DNA of 8,982 bases from JBGPHT01 sp041484525. Its GTDB lineage: Bacteria; Acidobacteriota; Terriglobia; Bryobacterales; Bryobacteraceae. The position numbers and the translations under genes are program-made. The stretch is taken from positions 1 through 8,982 of the forward strand of contig JBGPHT010000232.1 in assembly GCA_041484525.1 (NCBI GenBank), in the 5' to 3' direction. Every line of letters starts with the position of its first letter. The stretch's first letter is position 1. Shown in pieces: positions 6,031 through 8,982 of the stretch. The notes under the pieces are model-generated. The model saw only the letters and a program-made list of their open reading frames with translations. It was not told the DNA's origin and did no database searches.

Positions 6031-6907
6031 GGCAGTGCGGCAGGATGCATCGAACTTGCGGTTGAGCACGGTGGGGATCGCGCTGTGCATACTGGCGGCT
6101 CTCGCCGGCGCCGCGCTGACAGCCGCCCTCGAAAAGCCGGCGCCGGTCTTCGCCGGAATCCTGGCCGGCATCTACCTGCTGTTCTCGATCCGCGTGGCCG
6201 ACCAATGGGAAAAGGTGGCGGTGCTGCGCTTCGGCAAGTACATCGGGCTGCGAGGGCCGGGCCTGTTCACCATCATCCCGATCGTGGACTCACTCAGCCG
6301 CTATGTGGACCAGCGCGTGCGCGTGGCCAATGTATCGGCGGAATCCACGCTGACGCGCGACACGGTGCCGGTGAACGTGGACGCCATCGTGTTCTGGATG
6401 ATCTGGAACGCCGAGAAGTCGATCCTGGAAGTGCAGGACTTCGTTCAGGCGATCCTGTTGAGCGCGCAGACGGCGCTACGCGAATCGATCGGGCGCCACG
6501 AGCTGGCACAGATGTTGGCGGAGCGCGAGGTGCTTGGCCGCGAGCTGCAGCGCATCCTCGACGAGAAGACCAACCCCTGGGGCATCACGGTGCAATCGGT
6601 GGAGATCCGCGATGTGCAGATTCCGTCGGAGTTGCAGGACGCGATGTCGCGCCAGGCGCAGGCTGAGCGCGAACGGCAGGCGCGCGTCATCCTGGGCCAG
6701 GCGGAAACCGAGATCGCCGACAAGTTCGTGCAGGCGGCGGCGACGTACAAGGACAATCCGGTGGCGATGCATCTGCGCGCCATGAACATGCTGTACGAGG
6801 CCATCAAGGAGCGTGGCTCGATGGTGATCGTGCCCTCCTCGGCGGTCGAGACCATGGGCCTGGGCGGGATGCTGGCGACGGCTACGATGGGCGGCGCCAA
6901 GCCATGA
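5993..6907 (+). CDS. Slipin / SPFH-domain membrane protein (stomatin-like)
   Basis: This 304-residue protein has an N-terminal hairpin of two membrane segments (about 26-45 and 50-66) followed by an SPFH domain. The stretch WEKVAVLRFGKYIGLRGPG (72-90), the LTRDTVPVNVDAIVFW segment (120-135) and the EREVLGRELQRILDEKTNPWGI region (177-198) are typical of bacterial slipins. A charged coiled-coil-like helix, SRQAQAERERQARVILGQAE (219-238), would drive oligomerisation. Slipins organise membrane microdomains and often work with NfeD proteins, but none is encoded in this window. ATG 5993 has AGGAG (5981-5985) seven bases upstream; an internal in-frame GTG 6035 has GGAGG (6023-6027) seven bases upstream, just before the GntR stop, so two starts are possible. 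Both keep the membrane hairpin. Confidence 0.92.
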   Translation: MIVKTNLNLSGGEAVRQDASNLRLSTVGIALCILAALAGAALTAALEKPAPVFAGILAGIYLLFSIRVADQWEKVAVLRFGKYIGLRGPGLFTIIPIVDSLSRYVDQRVRVANVSAESTLTRDTVPVNVDAIVFWMIWNAEKSILEVQDFVQAILLSAQTALRESIGRHELAQMLAEREVLGRELQRILDEKTNPWGITVQSVEIRDVQIPSELQDAMSRQAQAERERQARVILGQAETEIADKFVQAAATYKDNPVAMHLRAMNMLYEAIKERGSMVIVPSSAVETMGLGGMLATATMGGAKP

Positions 6908-6930
6908 GGCGGGCGCGTTAGGATAGGCAT

Positions 6931-7620
6931 ATGCGCCTGTTTACGTTTTCGCTGCTGGTTGCACTGGGATCGTCGCCGCTGCTGGCGGCGGATGAGAAGG
7001 AAAAGACGCAAGAGCGCCTCAACGATGCGACGAGCCTCTTTGCCGAAGTGATGGATACGCCGGACAAGGCTATTCCGCAGGATCTGTTCAACAAATCCTA
7101 CTGCATCGTTCTGGTGCCTGGTCTCAAGAAAGCTGCGTTCGGCATCGGCGGGAAATTTGGGCGCGGTTATGCGGTGTGCCGCAATCAGAGCGGGCAGGGT
7201 TGGGGACCGCCGGCCGCCATTCGGGTCGAAGGCGGAAGCGTCGGGTTCCAGATCGGCGTCTCGTCCACGGACGTGATCCTGCTGGTCATGAACGAACGCG
7301 GCATGAAGCGCCTGACCACCAGCAAGTTCACGATCGGCGCCGACGCTACGGCGGCCGCCGGGCCGGTGGGCCGCAACGCCACCGCACAGACCGACGCCCT
7401 GATGACGGCCGAGATCCTCTCCTGGTCGCGCTCCCGCGGCCTGTTCGCCGGCATCTCGCTCGATGGCGCGACGCTGCGCAACGACCTGGACGAGAACGAG
7501 GTCATGTACGGGAAGAAGTGGACCAACAAGCAGATCCTCACCAGCGGCTTGAAGCCGCCTGAGATGGCGTCGAAACTGATTGGGGGTCTGAACAAGTACT
7601 CGGCGCGCGTGACGAAGTAG
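6931..7620 (+). CDS. Exported SYLF-domain (Ysc84/DUF500) lipid-binding-type protein
   Basis: This 229-residue protein has a signal peptide (hydrophobic 3-19, cleavage near LLAA-DEK). The SYLF domain spans roughly 30-225. Characteristic stretches are the KSYCIVLVPGLKKAAFGIGGKFGRG block (55-79), GWGPPAAIRVEGGSVGFQIGV (90-110), the DVILLVMNERGMKRL segment (114-128) and the diagnostic SWSRSRGLFAGISLDGA (164-180). SYLF domains of eukaryotic Ysc84/SH3YL1 bind phosphoinositides; bacterial exported members are thought to bind lipids but are poorly studied. ATG 6931 has AGGA at 6920-6923. It lies 23 bases after the slipin gene and ends exactly where the convergent AraC gene ends, so the plus-strand operon stops here without an intergenic terminator. 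Confidence 0.93.
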   Translation: MRLFTFSLLVALGSSPLLAADEKEKTQERLNDATSLFAEVMDTPDKAIPQDLFNKSYCIVLVPGLKKAAFGIGGKFGRGYAVCRNQSGQGWGPPAAIRVEGGSVGFQIGVSSTDVILLVMNERGMKRLTTSKFTIGADATAAAGPVGRNATAQTDALMTAEILSWSRSRGLFAGISLDGATLRNDLDENEVMYGKKWTNKQILTSGLKPPEMASKLIGGLNKYSARVTK

Positions 7621-8451
7621 TCACTCGAGGGGCAGGCAAACTTTCGTCAGCAGATTCTCGGGTGCCGTGCTCTGCGGCGAGTTCAAGTAGATCTCGATTG
7701 ACGGCGCGCTGCTCAACTCACGGCCGCTCGCCGGCAGCCATTCGCCGCACAAACGTACATAGGTTTCGTGGAGGCGGTTGTACGGCCCGCGATGTATCGT
7801 CACGCCGTAATCGCCGGGCTCGAGTTCTCGGACTCCGATCTCGCCCTGCGGTTCGATTTGGGGCGGTACGGCGATGGCCGCGTCGTACCGGAGCTTGTCG
7901 GGTTCGGTAATCTCGGGATCGTCATGGCAGATGCCGATGAACGCCGTAGAAGGCCCGAGCAGGCCCTTCGGCCACGCCCAGTTGACCAGCCGCATCCACG
8001 TCGAGCCCACCGTATCGTACGGACCGATGTGCCGGAGGAACGCAACGCGCATACCGCCGATCGATTCGACGCGTGCATCGAGCGGCGGGCCGCCACCGGG
8101 CGGCGGGTCCGACGCATCCCGGAACTCGGAGGGCGCCATTCCGAAACGGGCGTGAAACGCGCGCGGGAACGATTCGTGCGCCTGGTAGCCGGCGTCGAAG
8201 GCAATCTCCGTGACCGTGCGGTCGGACCGCTTCAGGCGCTGTGCCGCGCGCTCCAATCGCAGCCGGCGCACGTGCTCCTTCACCGATTCGCCGATCAACC
8301 CGCGGAAGATGCGGTGGAAGTGATACGGCGAGAAGGCGGCCACGCGCGCCAGTTCATCGAGCGGCAGGGGCTCATCCAGATGATCTTGAATGTGGACCAG
8401 GGCGCGCACCATGCGCTCGCGGTATGACTCGAGGGTGGTGGTTCGGGTCAC
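7621..8451 (-). CDS. AraC-family activator with GyrI-like ligand-binding domain
   Basis: The proposed start is GTG 8451, giving 276 residues. It overlaps the upstream stop codon as GTGA and has GGAGAG (8466-8461, minus strand) nine bases before it. The double helix-turn-helix of AraC type lies at residues 12-112: LDELARVAAFSPYHFHRIFRG and the second helix pair TVTEIAFDAGYQAHESFPRAF, ending with GMAPSEFR. A proline/glycine linker (115-124) leads to a GyrI/SOUL-like domain (125-276) with ESIGGMRVAFLRHIGPYDTVG and EPGDYGVTIHRGPYNRLHETY, each resembling one half of the duplicated fold. Relatives (Rob-, BmrR- and SbmC-like domains) bind hydrophobic or cationic small molecules. A longer reading up to 8613 would add an arginine- and proline-rich stretch that overlaps the membrane-protein gene in another frame, and is unlikely. 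It probably controls itself, its membrane partner or a drug-response target. Confidence 0.9.
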   Translation of the reverse strand: MTRTTTLESYRERMVRALVHIQDHLDEPLPLDELARVAAFSPYHFHRIFRGLIGESVKEHVRRLRLERAAQRLKRSDRTVTEIAFDAGYQAHESFPRAFHARFGMAPSEFRDASDPPPGGGPPLDARVESIGGMRVAFLRHIGPYDTVGSTWMRLVNWAWPKGLLGPSTAFIGICHDDPEITEPDKLRYDAAIAVPPQIEPQGEIGVRELEPGDYGVTIHRGPYNRLHETYVRLCGEWLPASGRELSSAPSIEIYLNSPQSTAPENLLTKVCLPLE

Positions 8452-8816
8452 GCGGTTTTGCTCTCCAGCAGCCATCCGACCGGAATACAGATTGCCGGGA
8501 ACGCGAGGTACGCCACCCCGATATCCGCCAGGTAGCGGACGAGCGGCATCTGCATCGGGCCGAAGGAGAACATCGGCAGGTCGAACGCGATATTCATGGC
8601 GCACCAGAGGCATCCGGCGAGCACTCCGTGACGACGGAAGCCGCGGTCGACCTTCCGCTGGTACAGGCTGAATAGTGCGGAGGCCGACAGCGCCACCGCT
8701 GCGGCCATCAACGATTCAAATAGCGGCCGGTTCGATTGCCGCACCGGGAAGAGACACACGGAGACGGCGAACGGCGCCAGCCAGGAAAGGAATCCGAATC
8801 CCAAGGAGTCTGCCAA
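8448..8816 (-). CDS. Small four-helix integral membrane protein, function unknown
   Basis: This 122-residue protein has four predicted membrane segments (about 6-24, 34-52, 64-81 and 97-116) and a positively charged loop after the second (QRKVDRGFRRH). The pattern GVLAGCLWCAMNIAFDLPMF followed by VRYLADIGVAYLAFPAICIPVG resembles an uncharacterised family of small four-helix membrane proteins found in bacteria and archaea, but I cannot name it. The start is a TTG at 8816 with no ribosome site; the frame stays open upstream only as far as TGA 8846-8844, with no ATG or GTG, and an insertion-sequence end lies within that stretch. The native start may therefore have been lost. The stop overlaps the start of the AraC gene, so the two were built as one transcription unit and the membrane protein may be a sensor or target of that regulator. 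Confidence 0.72.
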   Translation of the reverse strand: MADSLGFGFLSWLAPFAVSVCLFPVRQSNRPLFESLMAAAVALSASALFSLYQRKVDRGFRRHGVLAGCLWCAMNIAFDLPMFSFGPMQMPLVRYLADIGVAYLAFPAICIPVGWLLESKTA

Positions 8817-8828
8817 ATGGAACCAGGT

Positions 8829-8982
8829 GGGTATCCCCTTGACTCAGCTTACCCCAACAGGTTGTGTGGCTGGTTTGGGCCGTTTGACCATCGCGTCATA
8901 GGTTGCGGGAGGCGTGCTTACCGCCTGCTGCATCAGCCGGAAGAAGAGCTTGCCACGGCTTTTCGACCTTCGGCGATTGAAG
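8829..8982 (-). mobile_element. End of an insertion sequence, probably ISXO2/IS1595 type (continues beyond window)
   Basis: The transposase-like frame ends at 8844. The sequence just outside it, reading on the plus strand from 8829 (GGGTATCCCCTTGACTC), has the G-rich start expected of a terminal inverted repeat. The matching end lies off the window, so the terminus is proposed rather than proven. If 8829 is the first base of the element, the 8-base duplication typical of this family would be 8821-8828. Confidence 0.55.
8844..8982 (-). CDS. Transposase C-terminus, ISXO2/IS1595-like (partial, 5' end outside window)
   Basis: The last 45 residues of a transposase are encoded. They open with FNRRRSKSRGKLFFRLMQQA followed by VSTPPATYDAMV and a proline/lysine-rich tail. 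The F-R/N-R-R ... R-G-x-L-F-(F/Y)-R-L-x-Q-Q-A-V pattern is the usual C-terminal signature of ISXO2-like (IS1595 family) transposases, which nick DNA with a DDE/DDN-type catalytic domain. That domain is not in view, so activity cannot be judged. The reading frame is clean up to the window edge. Its TGA stop is the same in-frame stop that bounds the membrane-protein frame downstream. Confidence 0.68.
   Translation of the reverse strand, partial: FNRRRSKSRGKLFFRLMQQAVSTPPATYDAMVKRPKPATQPVGVS

Noticed and set aside
7609..7624. GTGAC...GTCAC hairpin at the convergent junction, considered as a terminator
   Set aside because: The stem has only five base pairs and there is no T-tract on either strand.
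8452..8613. N-terminal extension of the AraC-type regulator up to 8613
   Set aside because: It overlaps most of the C-terminal half of the membrane-protein gene in another frame, is low-complexity Arg/Pro-rich, and GTG 8451 has a better ribosome site and the usual family length.
1..8982. CRISPR arrays, tRNA or rRNA genes, riboswitches
   Set aside because: No regularly spaced repeats, tRNA-like cloverleaf ends or rRNA stretches were seen on either strand by reading.

Overview
The window looks like chromosomal DNA of a high-GC soil bacterium, most probably an acidobacterium of the Solibacter/Bryobacter type. This is inferred from gene content: heme-c proteins with MPPW motifs fused to a copper-monooxygenase-like module, a secreted M28 peptidase with an inserted domain, and a YtrA-type GntR/slipin pair. 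No rRNA or tRNA is present to confirm it. Several genes appear to have very short leaders or weak Shine-Dalgarno sites.

Layout. Bases 1-239 are the 3' end of a group II intron, with domains V and VI recognisable and a TAC 3' terminus. It is followed at once by the 3' exon (240-1035) of an exported AHL-lactonase-like metallo-beta-lactamase. The intron splits the signal-peptide region of that gene. A secreted M28 zinc aminopeptidase (1044-2549, minus) converges on it. Divergent from the peptidase is a cytoplasmic protein that looks like a mutarotase-fold sugar-binding protein (2589-3500), with a TATAAT box close to its start. A two-gene unit follows: a heme-c/PHM-like copper monooxygenase (3588-4886) and a shortened heme-c paralogue (4887-5552). 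The paralogue appears to start at a CTG codon directly after the TAG of the first gene, in the same frame.

From 5611 to 7620 lies a plus-strand operon: a YtrA-type GntR repressor with an inverted repeat in its promoter region, an overlapping slipin/SPFH membrane protein, and an exported SYLF (Ysc84) lipid-binding-type protein. All three suggest a cell-envelope or membrane-stress function. The convergent minus-strand pair (7621-8816) is a small four-helix membrane protein followed, with a GTGA overlap, by an AraC-type activator carrying a GyrI-like ligand-binding domain. At the right edge is the end of an insertion sequence, with the last 45 codons of an ISXO2/IS1595-like transposase. Its terminus lies about a dozen bases from the start of the membrane-protein gene and may have removed that gene's native start and promoter.

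The window is therefore bounded on both sides by mobile elements, each touching a gene. The most distinctive chemistry is the redox pair at 3588-5552: one complete heme/copper protein next to a paralogue that has kept heme c but lost the copper ligands.
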